Positions 33,037-42,225 of a DNA stretch of 64,000 nt are shown here, one piece after another. Numbering within the stretch: the first letter of the stretch is position 1; each line of letters starts with the position of its first letter. The notes below the pieces were generated by a model, which saw only the letters and a program-made list of their open reading frames with translations, was not told the origin of the DNA and did not search any database. The stretch comes from Clavibacter sepedonicus. Its GTDB lineage: Bacteria > Actinomycetota > Actinomycetes > Actinomycetales > Microbacteriaceae. The position numbers were made by a program, and so were the translations under genes. The DNA lies in NCBI RefSeq assembly GCF_000069225.1, contig NC_010407.1, positions 248,001-312,000 of the forward strand, written 5' to 3'.

Positions 33037-33936
33037 ATGACCGACGCACGAGACCCGAACTCGACCCCCGAACAGCACTCCTACCCCGCACCCCCTCCCG
33101 CACCCGAGGGCGGGTACGCGACTCCCTACGCGCCTGCCGCTCCCGCGGGCCCCTCCGGCGGGAAGGGCCTCGCCATCGCGTCCCTCATCGTCTCGATCGT
33201 CGCCTTCCTCGGGGCCTTCATCCCGTTCCTCAACTACGTGGTCTTCATCCCCGCGATCGTCGCCATCGTCCTCGCCATCGTGGCGCTGGCGCGGCACAAG
33301 GCGGGGAAGCCGCTCGCTCTGGCTGGCTTGATCGTTGGCGTCTTGGCGCTCGTCCTCAGCGTCATCCTCGCGGTCGTCTACACCGTCGGGTTCGCGGCAG
33401 CCGTCTCCGAGAGCCTTCCGCGGAGCGAGGGCGGCTCTCGGTCTTCCGCGGCTCCGCTGGACGAGACCGAGGAGGAGGCTGGCCCGGCCGTCGGGACACG
33501 GGAGAACCCCGCTCCCATCGGCACGGTCGTGACGGGTCTCTCCGGTGGATCCCCTGAGTGGGAGGTCACGCTCGGCGCTCCCGTCCTCGATGCCAACGCG
33601 GCGGTCACGTCCGAGAACATGTTCAACGATCCCGCTCCCGCCGGTACGCAGTACGCGATGGTGCCCGTCACGGTGAAGTACGTGGGTACCGAGTCGGCCA
33701 GCCCGATGTTCGAGATCGGCGTCGAGTACGTCTCCGCGGCAGGCACGACGCACACCACGTCCGACTCCTTCGCCGTCGCCCCCGAGCCGCAGTTCGACTC
33801 GATCAACGAGCTGTTCCCCGGGGCTTCGGGGACTGGCAACGTCGTCATCGCCATCCCCACCGCGGATGCGGCCGCAGGGACCTGGGCCGTCAGACCCGGC
33901 ATCCTCGCCGACCCGTACTACTTCGCCGCCCAGTAG
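33037..33936 (+). CDS. DUF4190-type membrane protein, paralogue B
   Basis: 299 residues, the same architecture as the preceding gene but with a short N-terminal tail. GGKGLAIASLIVSIVAFLGA, IPFLNYV and KPLALAGLIVGVLALVLSVI form the helices. The outer domain has PEWEVTLGAPVLDANAAV, QYAMVPVTVKYVG and NVVIAIPT. The two share a final ADxYYF motif. It has somewhat lower GC than its neighbour, hinting at independent drift or recombination. ATG 33037 chosen; a GTG at 33031 is possible. A stem-loop terminator follows. Confidence 0.8.
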   Translation: MTDARDPNSTPEQHSYPAPPPAPEGGYATPYAPAAPAGPSGGKGLAIASLIVSIVAFLGAFIPFLNYVVFIPAIVAIVLAIVALARHKAGKPLALAGLIVGVLALVLSVILAVVYTVGFAAAVSESLPRSEGGSRSSAAPLDETEEEAGPAVGTRENPAPIGTVVTGLSGGSPEWEVTLGAPVLDANAAVTSENMFNDPAPAGTQYAMVPVTVKYVGTESASPMFEIGVEYVSAAGTTHTTSDSFAVAPEPQFDSINELFPGASGTGNVVIAIPTADAAAGTWAVRPGILADPYYFAAQ

Positions 33937-33949
33937 CGACGGAGCTCGA

Positions 33950-33979
33950 GAGCCGTGGCACCTCCGGGTGCCACGGCTC
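33950..33979 (+). terminator. Terminator after paralogue B
   Basis: Thirteen-base perfect stem GAGCCGTGGCACC / GGTGCCACGGCTC with loop TCCG, then GCATCGTCTTCC. Confidence 0.75.
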
Positions 33980-34014
33980 GCATCGTCTTCCGGCTGGGCT
34001 CGTAGGCTGCGGAG

Positions 34015-35247
34015 GTGACACCCGACGCCCCCGCCACCCGCCCGATCCCGCCAGCCGCCGAGCTCGACGCGCGTGACCCGCTCGCGCGGTTCCGCGACCT
34101 GTTCGTCGAGGCCGACGACGTGGTCGCCTACCTCGACGGCAACTCGCTCGGCCGGCCGACCCGCGCGAGCGTCGACCGCGTCGCGTCCTTCGTGCGCGAC
34201 CAGTGGGGCGGCCGCCTCATCCGCGGCTGGGACGAGGACTGGCTCGCGATGCCGACGCGCATCGGCGACGACCTCGGCCGCGTCACGCTCGGCGCGGCGG
34301 CCGGCCAGACGTTCATCGGCGACTCGACCACCGTGATCCTCTACAAGCTCGTCCGCGCGGCCGTCCGCGCGCGCCCCGGCCGCGACGAGCTCGTGATCGA
34401 CACCGACAACTTCCCGACCGACCGCTTCGTGCTCGAGGGCGTCGCCGAGGAGTGCGGCATGACGATCCGGTGGATCGAGGTCGCGCCCGACGCCGGGGTC
34501 ACGCCGGATCTCGTCGCCGAGGCCGTGGGGGAGCGGACCGCGCTCGTCGTGCTCAGCCAGGTCGCGTACCGCTCGGGGTTCCTCGCGGACGTGCCGGGGA
34601 TCACGCACATCGTGCACGACGCCGGCGCGCTCGTGCTCTGGGACACCTGCCACTCCGTCGGCGTGGTCCCCACCGAGCTCGACGCGTGGGGCGTCGACCT
34701 CGCGGTCGGCTGCAGCTACAAGTACCTCGACGGTGGGCCCGGCGCGCCCGCGCACGGCTACGTGCGTCGCGACCTCCAGCAGGAGCTGCGGCAGCCGATC
34801 CAGGGCTGGATGGGCGCGCGCGACGTCTTCGCGATGGGGCCTGTGTACGAGCCGGCCGACGGGATCCGCCGCTTCCTCAGCGGCACGCCGCCCATCGTCG
34901 GCATGCTCGCGATGCAGGACATGATCGCGCTCATCGAGGAGGCGGGCATGCCCGCGATCCGCGCCAAGTCGCTCGCGCTCACCGGCTTCGCCCTCGACCT
35001 CGTCGAGCGCGACCTCGTGCCCCTCGGCGCGCGCGTCGCGAGCCCGCGCGACGAGGACCGCCGCGGCAGCCACGTGAGCGTCGACCACCCGCGCTTCCGC
35101 GACATCGTCGGCGCGCTGTGGGAAGAGGGCGTGATCCCCGACTTCCGCGCGCCGTCGGGCCTCCGCCTCGGGCTCAGCCCGCTCACCACGTCGTTCCGCG
35201 AGGTGGAGGTCGGCGTCGAGGCGATCCGACGGCACCTGGCGGGCTGA
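34015..35247 (+). CDS. kynU: Kynureninase
   Basis: 410 residues, a PLP-dependent enzyme that cleaves kynurenine to anthranilate and alanine. The family start AYLDGNSLGRPTR is clear. PLP-binding lysine in VGCSYKYLDGGPGAPAHGYV, and other conserved pieces: IDTDNFPTDRFV, SQVAYRSGFL and WDTCHSVGVVP. The C-terminal domain ends in FRAPSGLRLGLSPLTTSFRE. GTG start at 34015 with TAGGCT 6 nt upstream. No other tryptophan-catabolism gene lies nearby, so it may act alone for anthranilate or alanine recovery. It converges on the oxidoreductase gene with a 36-bp gap. Confidence 0.95.
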   Translation: MTPDAPATRPIPPAAELDARDPLARFRDLFVEADDVVAYLDGNSLGRPTRASVDRVASFVRDQWGGRLIRGWDEDWLAMPTRIGDDLGRVTLGAAAGQTFIGDSTTVILYKLVRAAVRARPGRDELVIDTDNFPTDRFVLEGVAEECGMTIRWIEVAPDAGVTPDLVAEAVGERTALVVLSQVAYRSGFLADVPGITHIVHDAGALVLWDTCHSVGVVPTELDAWGVDLAVGCSYKYLDGGPGAPAHGYVRRDLQQELRQPIQGWMGARDVFAMGPVYEPADGIRRFLSGTPPIVGMLAMQDMIALIEEAGMPAIRAKSLALTGFALDLVERDLVPLGARVASPRDEDRRGSHVSVDHPRFRDIVGALWEEGVIPDFRAPSGLRLGLSPLTTSFREVEVGVEAIRRHLAG

Positions 35248-35283
35248 GGCGGCCCGCCGAACCCGCGCCGGCGCCGGAGCACG

Positions 35284-36378
35284 TCAGTCCGCCCACGCCC
35301 GCCGCGTGCTGCGGACGGGCTGCCCGGTGGTCGCGGCCTCGTGCATGAGGAGCGCGAGGTGGTGGTCCTGCGACGCCTCGGCGAGCGAGTTGGTGGACGG
35401 GCCGCCGGCCGCGTGCGCGTGCATCTCGACGAGGCACTGCGCGACGGCGATCTCGTCGTCCGCGAGGCGGCCGGGCGCGAACGGGTTCTCGTAGACCCAC
35501 TCGGATCCGAGCAGCAGACCGCGCAGGTGGTGGCCCTCGAGGTTGCCGCCCTGCCCGGTCTCGATCCGCGTGATGTCGGCCCACGTCGGCGTCGTCGCGT
35601 CGAGGAGCCAGCTCACGTGCTCGTCGACGATCTCGCCGCGCTCGCCGCGGACGAGGAGCCGGTTGCGGCGGATCCACGAGAAGTACTGCCGGTCGGCGAA
35701 GTCGTAGACGCCGAGGCGGTCGCCGAAGTCGAAGCGCGCGGTGGTCTGCACGGCCGTCACGACCTCCTCGCGCACGGGATCCCCGTCACGGTCGGGCCCG
35801 GCCACGAGCGGTGACGAGAAGCGCTGCGCCGTGATGGTGGCGTCCTCGAACCCGATGCCGAGCGCCCGGCGCATCACGCGGACGCCGTGGTAGTCGTGGC
35901 ACTGCGCGACGGTCGCCTGGCTGATCCGCCCGAGCCGACCGCCGGCGGCGATCGCCAGCTGCGCGGCGAGCAGCGGCGAGAGCGGGTACTGCTCGGCCAC
36001 CTCGATCCGCGCGCCCTGCTTCACGAGCGCGTCGAGCCGCTCGAGGTCCGCGACGGTCTCGCCCGGCGGCGTCTCGGTGAGCACGGCGACGCCGCGGTCG
36101 ACCAGGTCGGCGATCACGTCGGGCGCGGCGGTCCGCGGCACGGAGACGACGACGAACGACGGCGCCTCGGCGGCGAGCAGCTCGGCCGCGGTGCGGAAGG
36201 TGCGGATCCCCCACTCCTCCTCGAGCGCGCGGCCGGTGTCGGCGCTGCGGGTCACGAGCCCGGACACGGCGAAGCGCTCCGGGAGGGCGCGCGCGATGCG
36301 CAGGAAGAAGGCGCTGCGCCAGCCGCTCCCCACGATGCCGAAGCGGATCTGCGGGGGCGTCGTCGCGGGGCGGGGCAT
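35284..36378 (-). CDS. Gfo/Idh/MocA-family oxidoreductase
   Basis: 364 residues. N-terminal NAD(P)-binding domain: RFGIVGSGWRSAFFLRIARA, SGLVTRS, then ETPPGETVADLERL at the position of the E-K-P motif (here T-P-P, so the usual Lys is replaced). The C-terminal alpha/beta domain has QYPLSPLLAAQ, VMRRALGIGFEDA and GEIVDEHVSW. Expected NAD(P)-dependent oxidation of a sugar or inositol. The missing Lys in the EKP motif may mean a changed or lost substrate step. No ribosome site is obvious at ATG 36378. Confidence 0.85.
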   Translation of the reverse strand: MPRPATTPPQIRFGIVGSGWRSAFFLRIARALPERFAVSGLVTRSADTGRALEEEWGIRTFRTAAELLAAEAPSFVVVSVPRTAAPDVIADLVDRGVAVLTETPPGETVADLERLDALVKQGARIEVAEQYPLSPLLAAQLAIAAGGRLGRISQATVAQCHDYHGVRVMRRALGIGFEDATITAQRFSSPLVAGPDRDGDPVREEVVTAVQTTARFDFGDRLGVYDFADRQYFSWIRRNRLLVRGERGEIVDEHVSWLLDATTPTWADITRIETGQGGNLEGHHLRGLLLGSEWVYENPFAPGRLADDEIAVAQCLVEMHAHAAGGPSTNSLAEASQDHHLALLMHEAATTGQPVRSTRRAWAD

Positions 36379-36561
36379 GCTCGCCAGCGTACGCGCGGGG
36401 TCGCGGGTCACCCGGGCCGGTGGCCGTCCCGGGCGCGCGGTTGGGTTCTCGCAGCGGACTGGGGAATACTCGCGAGGGCCGGGAGGCTGTCCCGGGGGCG
36501 GACGCCCCCGCGTGCGGCGCGTCCCGTCACGAGGAGCACCGACCCGAGAAGGGGCACGAGC

Positions 36562-38817
36562 ATGGGGATCCAGACGAGCCTCGACCAGGTCGCGCAGGCC
36601 GCGCGCATCCTCGACGTGATGCAGGAGGCCGACGAGCTCACGGTCGCCGCCAGCCGCGACGGCGGCGGACGCGCGGTGCGCCTGCTCGCCCGCGCCGCCG
36701 CCGACCCCGCCGACCAGCTCACCGCCGTCGCCGCCATCCACGCGCTCGCCCAGGTCTTCGACGAGGCCGCCGACCACGCGCTCGTCGCGCTCCTCGACCA
36801 CGACACCCGGTGGATCCGCGAGCACGCGGCCTGGGCGTTCGGCACCCGCCTGCCGCGCTTCGACGCGGTCTCGGGCCTCGTCGCGATGGTCGTCGAGGGC
36901 GGCTTCCCCGGCATGCTCGCGCAGCGCACCCTGCAGCAGTGGGCTGCCTCGACGCCCGAGCACGTCGCGCTGGCGCTCGAGAACGCGCTGCTCGGCGTGC
37001 AGGGCGACGACGCCCGGTCGCGCCTCGTGGAGACCGTCGGCCTCGTGCCCGGCCGGATCCCCGAGCGCGTGCTCCTCCGCATCGCCCCCGCCGTGGCCGA
37101 GGGCCCGCTCACCCGCTCCGCCGCGGTGGCTGCCCTCGGTGACCGGCCCGCGGGCGAGGCCATCGCGGCCCTGGTCGCCGACATCGCGCGCGGAGACGAC
37201 GAGGTGGCCGCGGTCGCGCGCCTCGCCGTGCTCGACATCGCGCGGCGCGACGGCGACCGCGGATCCCGCGTCGCGCCACCCGCGCGCCCGGGCCTCACGG
37301 TGGTCCAGCTCTTCCTGCACGCCGACATCGACGCGGGCCTCACGCACGTGGGTGCGGGCGACAACGGCGGCATCGCGACGCTGCTCGTGCGGCTGGGCGA
37401 CGCGCTCGTGGATCCCGCGGCCGCCGCCGGCGCGCACCCGGACGCCGCGCGCATCGCCGCCTCGGGCGACCCGCTCGCTGCCGCCGACCGCCCCGTCGAC
37501 CGCGTCATCACCCTCTCCCGCGGCACGCCCGACCAGGCCCTCGGATCCCTCGCCCGCGTCGCCGCCGGCGACGACGGCCACGTCTTCGCCCACATCCCGA
37601 TGCTCGGCGGCCCGCGCTCGCTGCCCGAGGCGTGGCCGCACCGGGTCGAGGCCGAGCGGGGGATCCGCCGCGTGCTGCGCGCCGCGGGCCGCGTCGACGC
37701 CGTTCACCTGCGCATGGCCGACGTCGGCACGCTCGCCGCCTCCACGGTCGCGCGCGAGCTCGGCATCCCCGTCGTCTTCACGGTCGCGCCCGATCCGTAC
37801 GGCGTGGTCGACGCGCTCGACCGCTCCGGCGCCCTCACGCGCGACCGCTTCGGTGGCGTCGACGAGCGCGAGCACTACTGGTTCCGCGTGCGGCTCGTGC
37901 AGCGCCTGGCCGCCGACGCCGCGCACACCGTCCTCTTCCCTCGCCCGGAGCTGAAGCGCGACATGCGCCGGCTCGTCGGCATCGACGTCGACGCGCACCC
38001 CGAGCGCCACAGCGTCGTCGCCGAGGGCATCGACGTGGCCGCCATCGAGCGCTCGCGCGACGACGCCATGCTCGGCGCCGACGCGGACGGCGCGCCCGCC
38101 CGTGCCTTCGTCGAGCTCGACGACCTGCTGCGCGACCTCCCCGAGGAGCGCCGCGGCCTCCCGCTCGTCATCTCGGTCGGCCGCCTCGCCCGCGTCAAGG
38201 GCATGGCGCAGCTCGCGCACGTCTGGGCGGCGGATCCCCCGCTCCGGTCCCGCGCCAACCTGCTCATCGTGGGCGGCGACCTCGACGAGCCGACCCAGGA
38301 GGAGCGCGAGCAGCTGGCGCGGATCCTCGATGCGGTCCCCGGAGCCGACGGCCCCGCCGACGCCGCCCGCCACGGCCTCCTCCTCGCCGGACACCGCGGC
38401 AACGACACCGTCACGCGCTGGCTCGCCGCCGTCCGCTACGGGCGCCCCGGGCTCACCGCGCCGGGCGGCGCGTACGCGTGCGCGAGCATCAAGGAGGAGT
38501 TCGGCGTCGCGCTCCTGGAGGCGATGTCGATGGGCCTGCCCGTCGTGGCGCCCGCGTCCGGCGGACCCGCGACCTACGTCGAGGACGGTGTGACCGGCCT
38601 CCTCGTCGACACGACGGATGCCGCGGCGCTCGGCACCGGGATCGCCCGCGCGCTCGACATCGCAGCGGGCCCCGGCGCGGTCGCCGCCGCCGACCGCGCC
38701 CGCGACATGGTCGCCCGCACCTTCACCATCCAGGCCATGGCGGGCACCCTGTCCCGCGTCTACCGCGACGTCGCCGCAGCCGACGACCGAACCCTCTGGG
38801 AGCTCAGCGCCTCATGA
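36562..38817 (+). CDS. Fusion of HEAT-like repeats and GT4 glycosyltransferase
   Basis: 751 residues. The first ~240 residues are helical repeats typical of HEAT/ARM modules (AIHALAQVFDEAADHALVAL, RWIREHAAWAFGTR, GMLAQRTLQQWAA). From about residue 250 a GT4 enzyme begins: VVQLFLHADIDAGLTHVGAG, then GIATLLVRLGDAL, a VISVGRLARVKGMAQLAHVW donor loop and ACASIKEEFGVALLEAMSMG, the retaining GT4 E-x7-E signature. The sucrose-synthase-type N-terminal GT motif fits use of a nucleotide sugar. Its TGA overlaps the ATG of the next glycosyltransferase gene. Likely makes a surface or storage glycan; the acceptor is unknown. ATG 36562 has AGAAGGGG upstream. Confidence 0.85.
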   Translation: MGIQTSLDQVAQAARILDVMQEADELTVAASRDGGGRAVRLLARAAADPADQLTAVAAIHALAQVFDEAADHALVALLDHDTRWIREHAAWAFGTRLPRFDAVSGLVAMVVEGGFPGMLAQRTLQQWAASTPEHVALALENALLGVQGDDARSRLVETVGLVPGRIPERVLLRIAPAVAEGPLTRSAAVAALGDRPAGEAIAALVADIARGDDEVAAVARLAVLDIARRDGDRGSRVAPPARPGLTVVQLFLHADIDAGLTHVGAGDNGGIATLLVRLGDALVDPAAAAGAHPDAARIAASGDPLAAADRPVDRVITLSRGTPDQALGSLARVAAGDDGHVFAHIPMLGGPRSLPEAWPHRVEAERGIRRVLRAAGRVDAVHLRMADVGTLAASTVARELGIPVVFTVAPDPYGVVDALDRSGALTRDRFGGVDEREHYWFRVRLVQRLAADAAHTVLFPRPELKRDMRRLVGIDVDAHPERHSVVAEGIDVAAIERSRDDAMLGADADGAPARAFVELDDLLRDLPEERRGLPLVISVGRLARVKGMAQLAHVWAADPPLRSRANLLIVGGDLDEPTQEEREQLARILDAVPGADGPADAARHGLLLAGHRGNDTVTRWLAAVRYGRPGLTAPGGAYACASIKEEFGVALLEAMSMGLPVVAPASGGPATYVEDGVTGLLVDTTDAAALGTGIARALDIAAGPGAVAAADRARDMVARTFTIQAMAGTLSRVYRDVAAADDRTLWELSAS

Positions 38818-40139
38818 CCCTGCTCGTCATCAGCCCGGACTACGCGTCCCACCTCTTCCCGCTCATCACCCTGGCGTCGGCCTGGCAGCAGGCCGGCGAG
38901 CGCGTGGTCGTGGCGACCGGATCCGCGACCGCCGGCATCGTCGAGGCCTCCGGCTTCGAGCGCATCGACCTCTGCCTCGGCCGCGGATCCAACCCCGGCA
39001 CCATCAAGGCCGAGGAGCAGCCGACCGGCGAGGACGACACTCTCCGCGGCTTCTTCGCCGCCACCCGCCGCGGCATGGTCGAGACCCTGCGCTTCCAGGC
39101 GGAGGCCCGCAGCGACGACCTGCTGTGGGAGCCGGTCGAGACCGCGCGCGCCGTGCAGCGGATCCTCGACGAGGTGCGCCCCGACCAGGTCATCGTCGAC
39201 CACCTCGCCTTCAGCGCCCGCCTCGCGCTCCTCGCCTCGGGCACCCGCCACGCGGACGTCGTGCTCGGCCACCCGAGCGCGCTGCCGGTCGGCGACGAGG
39301 TCTACGGCTTCCCGCCCGCCTGGCCCGCCGCCTTCGAGCCGGAGGAGGAGGACCTCGAGGAGCTGCACGCGCTCTGCGTCCGCGTGCGCGACCGCTTCAC
39401 CGCGCAGTGGAACGACGCCCTCGCGATCCTCGCGCCCTCGATGCGCCCGAGCCGCGACGCGTTCGCGGAGGCCGGCGACGTGCTCCTCCTCAACTACCCC
39501 GAGGAGCTGCACGACCTCGACCGCTCGGAGCTGCTGCCGCCGCACGCCTTCATCGGCTCGGCCGTGCGGCGCGAGGCGCCCGAGGCCGAGGTGCAGGGCT
39601 GGATCGACGCCGGCGGCGACCCCATCGTCTACGTGTCGCTCGGCAGCTTCCTCTCCGTGCGCGGCGACGTGCTCGCCCGCATCGCGGCGGCCCTCCGCGA
39701 CCTCGACGTGCGCGTGGCGCTCGCGACCGGATCCACCGACCCGGCCGAGCTCGGCGACATCCCCTCCGACTGGCTCGTCCGTCCGTTCCTCCCGCAGGTG
39801 ACGCTGCTCGGCCACGCCGACCTCGCGGTCACGCACGGCGGCAACAACTCCGTCACCGAGGCCGCGACCGCGGGCGTCCCGATGCTCGTGCTGCCGCTCT
39901 CGACCGACCAGTTCGCGGGCGCTGCGGCGCTCGAGGACGCCGGGCTCGGGATCGCGCTGGCCCCGAACGTCGCGACCGTCACCGAGCTGCGGCAGGCGGC
40001 CAAGGCGCTGCTGAACCCGTCGGGGATGCAGCGCGCCGGGCTCGACGCCATCGCCGCCTCGCTCACCCGCTCGCCCGGGCCGCAGCGCGCGTACCAGGCG
40101 CTGGCCGGCGGGATCCGCCCGGAGCAGGCCGCGCGCTGA
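38814..40139 (+). CDS. GT1-family (UGT/MGT-like) glycosyltransferase
   Basis: 441 residues. N-terminal acceptor domain starts TLLVISPDYASHLFPLITLA. The C-terminal donor domain has VYVSLGSFLSVRGDVLARIA and the UGT signature region FLPQVTLLGHADLAVTHGGN, followed by SVTEAATAGVPMLVLPLSTD. This is the inverting GT-B group that glucosylates lipids, flavonoids, macrolides or carotenoids. ATG overlaps the stop of the GT4 gene (ATGA). The two would act in one pathway; a glycolipid or decorated pigment is plausible but unproven. Confidence 0.9.
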   Translation: MTLLVISPDYASHLFPLITLASAWQQAGERVVVATGSATAGIVEASGFERIDLCLGRGSNPGTIKAEEQPTGEDDTLRGFFAATRRGMVETLRFQAEARSDDLLWEPVETARAVQRILDEVRPDQVIVDHLAFSARLALLASGTRHADVVLGHPSALPVGDEVYGFPPAWPAAFEPEEEDLEELHALCVRVRDRFTAQWNDALAILAPSMRPSRDAFAEAGDVLLLNYPEELHDLDRSELLPPHAFIGSAVRREAPEAEVQGWIDAGGDPIVYVSLGSFLSVRGDVLARIAAALRDLDVRVALATGSTDPAELGDIPSDWLVRPFLPQVTLLGHADLAVTHGGNNSVTEAATAGVPMLVLPLSTDQFAGAAALEDAGLGIALAPNVATVTELRQAAKALLNPSGMQRAGLDAIAASLTRSPGPQRAYQALAGGIRPEQAAR

Positions 40140-40280
40140 GCCGGGTGCCCGACCCGGTGACCTGACCGGGGCGCCCCGCCGCGCGACGCCCGCGCCGCGA
40201 TCTCGTAGACTCGTCGGTGACCGCGTCACGCCCCGCGCGGCGGTCGACCCCCGTCTCGCAAAAATGGATCAGGTGCCCTC

Positions 40281-40454
40281 GTGAACATCGTCGCTTTCAT
40301 CATCGCGTTCGCCCTCTTCCTGGGCGGCATGGCGCTGTTCGCGTTCGCGTTCTACATCGAGGGCTTCGAGCTGCTGAGCTTCTTCGCCGGCATCCTCCTC
40401 GTCTCGGCGTCCATCGCCATCCCCGCGCACATCCTCAAGCGCACCGACGCCTGA
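40281..40454 (+). CDS. Two-helix 57-residue membrane protein
   Basis: MNIVAFIIAFALFLGGMALF begins the protein, followed by AFAFYIEGFELLSFFAGILL and a short basic end (AHILKRTDA). Two membrane helices (about 3-24 and 30-48). GTG start at 40281; TAGACT lies far upstream (about 40208-40213). This small hydrophobic protein recurs widely in actinobacteria without known function, as far as I recall. It lies between the GT1 gene and the ATP-grasp operon. Confidence 0.7.
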   Translation: MNIVAFIIAFALFLGGMALFAFAFYIEGFELLSFFAGILLVSASIAIPAHILKRTDA

Positions 40455-40524
40455 TCCGCGGGGCCATGTGCGCCCCCGCGCCTCGGTAACACCCCCGACA
40501 CACGCCCCCGTTACGCTCCCGACC

Positions 40525-42225
40525 ATGGGTGATCTGTTCGAGGGATACGGCACGCTCGCAGCCGCACGCCGCGCCTCCGGTGGCGCCATGCCGTTCGACG
40601 AGATGTTCCGGGATCCGCCCGTCGCGGGCGAGCCGGCCGTCGCCCGGGCGGCCTACCGCGAGATCCACGCGGCCCTCTCCCGCATGACCAAGGAGGAGCT
40701 GAAGGACCGCACCGACGCGCTCGCCACCAGCTACCTCGCGCAGGGCGTCACGTTCGACTTCGCGGGCGAGGAGCGGCCGTTCCCGCTCGACGCCGTGCCG
40801 CGCGTCATCGAGCAGGCCGAGTGGAGCCGCCTCGAGAAGGGCGTCGCGCAGCGGGTCCGGGCGCTCGAGGCGTTCCTCGCCGACGTGTACGGGCCGCAGC
40901 GCGCGATCCGCGACGGCGTGATCCCCGCCCGCCTCATCAGCTCGTCCAGCCACTTCCACCGCCAGGCCGCCGGCATCGACCCGGCCAACGGCGTCCGCAT
41001 CCAGGTCTCGGGCATCGACCTCGTGCGCGACGAGGCCGGCGAGATGCGCGTCCTCGAGGACAACGTGCGCGTCCCGTCCGGCGTCAGCTACGTGATCTCG
41101 AACCGCCGCGTCATGGCGCAGACGCTCCCCGAGCTCTTCGTCTCGATGCGCGTGCGCCCCGTCGGCGACTACCCGAACAAGCTCCTGCAGGCTCTCCGCG
41201 CGAGCGCGCCCGACGGCGTCGAGGACCCCAACGTTGTCGTCCTCACGCCCGGCGTCTACAACAGCGCCTACTTCGAGCACACGCTGCTCGCGCGCCTCAT
41301 GGGCGTCGAGCTCGTCGAGGGCCGCGACCTGTTCTGCTCCGGCGGCCGCGTCTGGATGCGCACCACGGGCGGCCCCATGCGCGTCGACGTCATCTACCGC
41401 CGCGTCGACGACGAGTTCCTGGATCCGCTGCAGTTCCGCGCCGACTCCATGCTCGGATCCCCCGGGCTCATGCTCGCCGCGCGCCTCGGCAACGTCACCA
41501 TCGCGAACGCGGTGGGCAACGGCGTCGCCGACGACAAGCTCGTCTACACGTACCTGCCCGACCTCATCCGCTACTACCTGGCCGAGGACGCGATCATCCC
41601 GAACGTCGACACCTGGCGCCTCGAGGAGCCCGACTCGCTCGAGGAGGTGCTCGACCGGCTGCCCGAGCTCGTCGTGAAGCCCGTCGACGGATCCGGCGGC
41701 AAGGGCCTCGTGGTCGGCCCCGCCGCCAGCGCGGGCGAGCTGGCCGAGCTGCGCGCGCGGCTCCTCAAGGACCCGCGCGGCTGGATCGCGCAGCCCGTCG
41801 TGCAGCTCAGCACCATCCCGACGCTCGTGGAGGACGGCATGCGCCCCCGCCACGCCGACCTCCGCCCGTTCGCTGTCAACGACGGTCGCGACATCTGGGT
41901 GCTGCCCGGCGGCCTCACGCGCGTCGCTCTCCCCGAGGGCCAGCTCGTCGTCAACAGCAGCCAGGGCGGCGGATCCAAGGACACCTGGGTCGTCGGCGGC
42001 TCCGGCTTCCCCGCGGCCACGCGCGAGCGCAGCGTGCAGACGCTCGTGGCCGACCAGGCCGCGGTGACCACGTCGATCCCGATCGTCTCGGGGGAGAAGG
42101 CGCCCGACCAGTCGCCGCACGACCGGCCGCGGAACCGCGACCAGCACGAGCAGCAGCAGCAGGCGGCCGCACCCGCCGCAGCATCGACCGCCGACGACGC
42201 CGACACCACCGAGGGGGACCGCTGA
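40525..42225 (+). CDS. Circularly permuted ATP-grasp protein
   Basis: 566 residues. It belongs to the circularly permuted ATP-grasp type 2 family (formerly DUF404/DUF407). Features: RVRALEAFLADVYGPQRAIR, GVRIQVSGIDLVRDEAGEMR, VLEDNVRVPSGVSYVISNRR, and the ATP-binding VVKPVDGSGGKGLVVGP. Family knowledge: ATP-dependent formation of an amide bond, probably peptide ligation on an unidentified substrate. A 60-residue Gln/Ala/Asp-rich tail follows the fold. TACGCT is 7 nt before the ATG (leaderless). It is the first gene of a three-gene operon with alpha-E and transglutaminase, and its stop touches the next ATG (TGATG). Confidence 0.9.
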   Translation: MGDLFEGYGTLAAARRASGGAMPFDEMFRDPPVAGEPAVARAAYREIHAALSRMTKEELKDRTDALATSYLAQGVTFDFAGEERPFPLDAVPRVIEQAEWSRLEKGVAQRVRALEAFLADVYGPQRAIRDGVIPARLISSSSHFHRQAAGIDPANGVRIQVSGIDLVRDEAGEMRVLEDNVRVPSGVSYVISNRRVMAQTLPELFVSMRVRPVGDYPNKLLQALRASAPDGVEDPNVVVLTPGVYNSAYFEHTLLARLMGVELVEGRDLFCSGGRVWMRTTGGPMRVDVIYRRVDDEFLDPLQFRADSMLGSPGLMLAARLGNVTIANAVGNGVADDKLVYTYLPDLIRYYLAEDAIIPNVDTWRLEEPDSLEEVLDRLPELVVKPVDGSGGKGLVVGPAASAGELAELRARLLKDPRGWIAQPVVQLSTIPTLVEDGMRPRHADLRPFAVNDGRDIWVLPGGLTRVALPEGQLVVNSSQGGGSKDTWVVGGSGFPAATRERSVQTLVADQAAVTTSIPIVSGEKAPDQSPHDRPRNRDQHEQQQQAAAPAAASTADDADTTEGDR

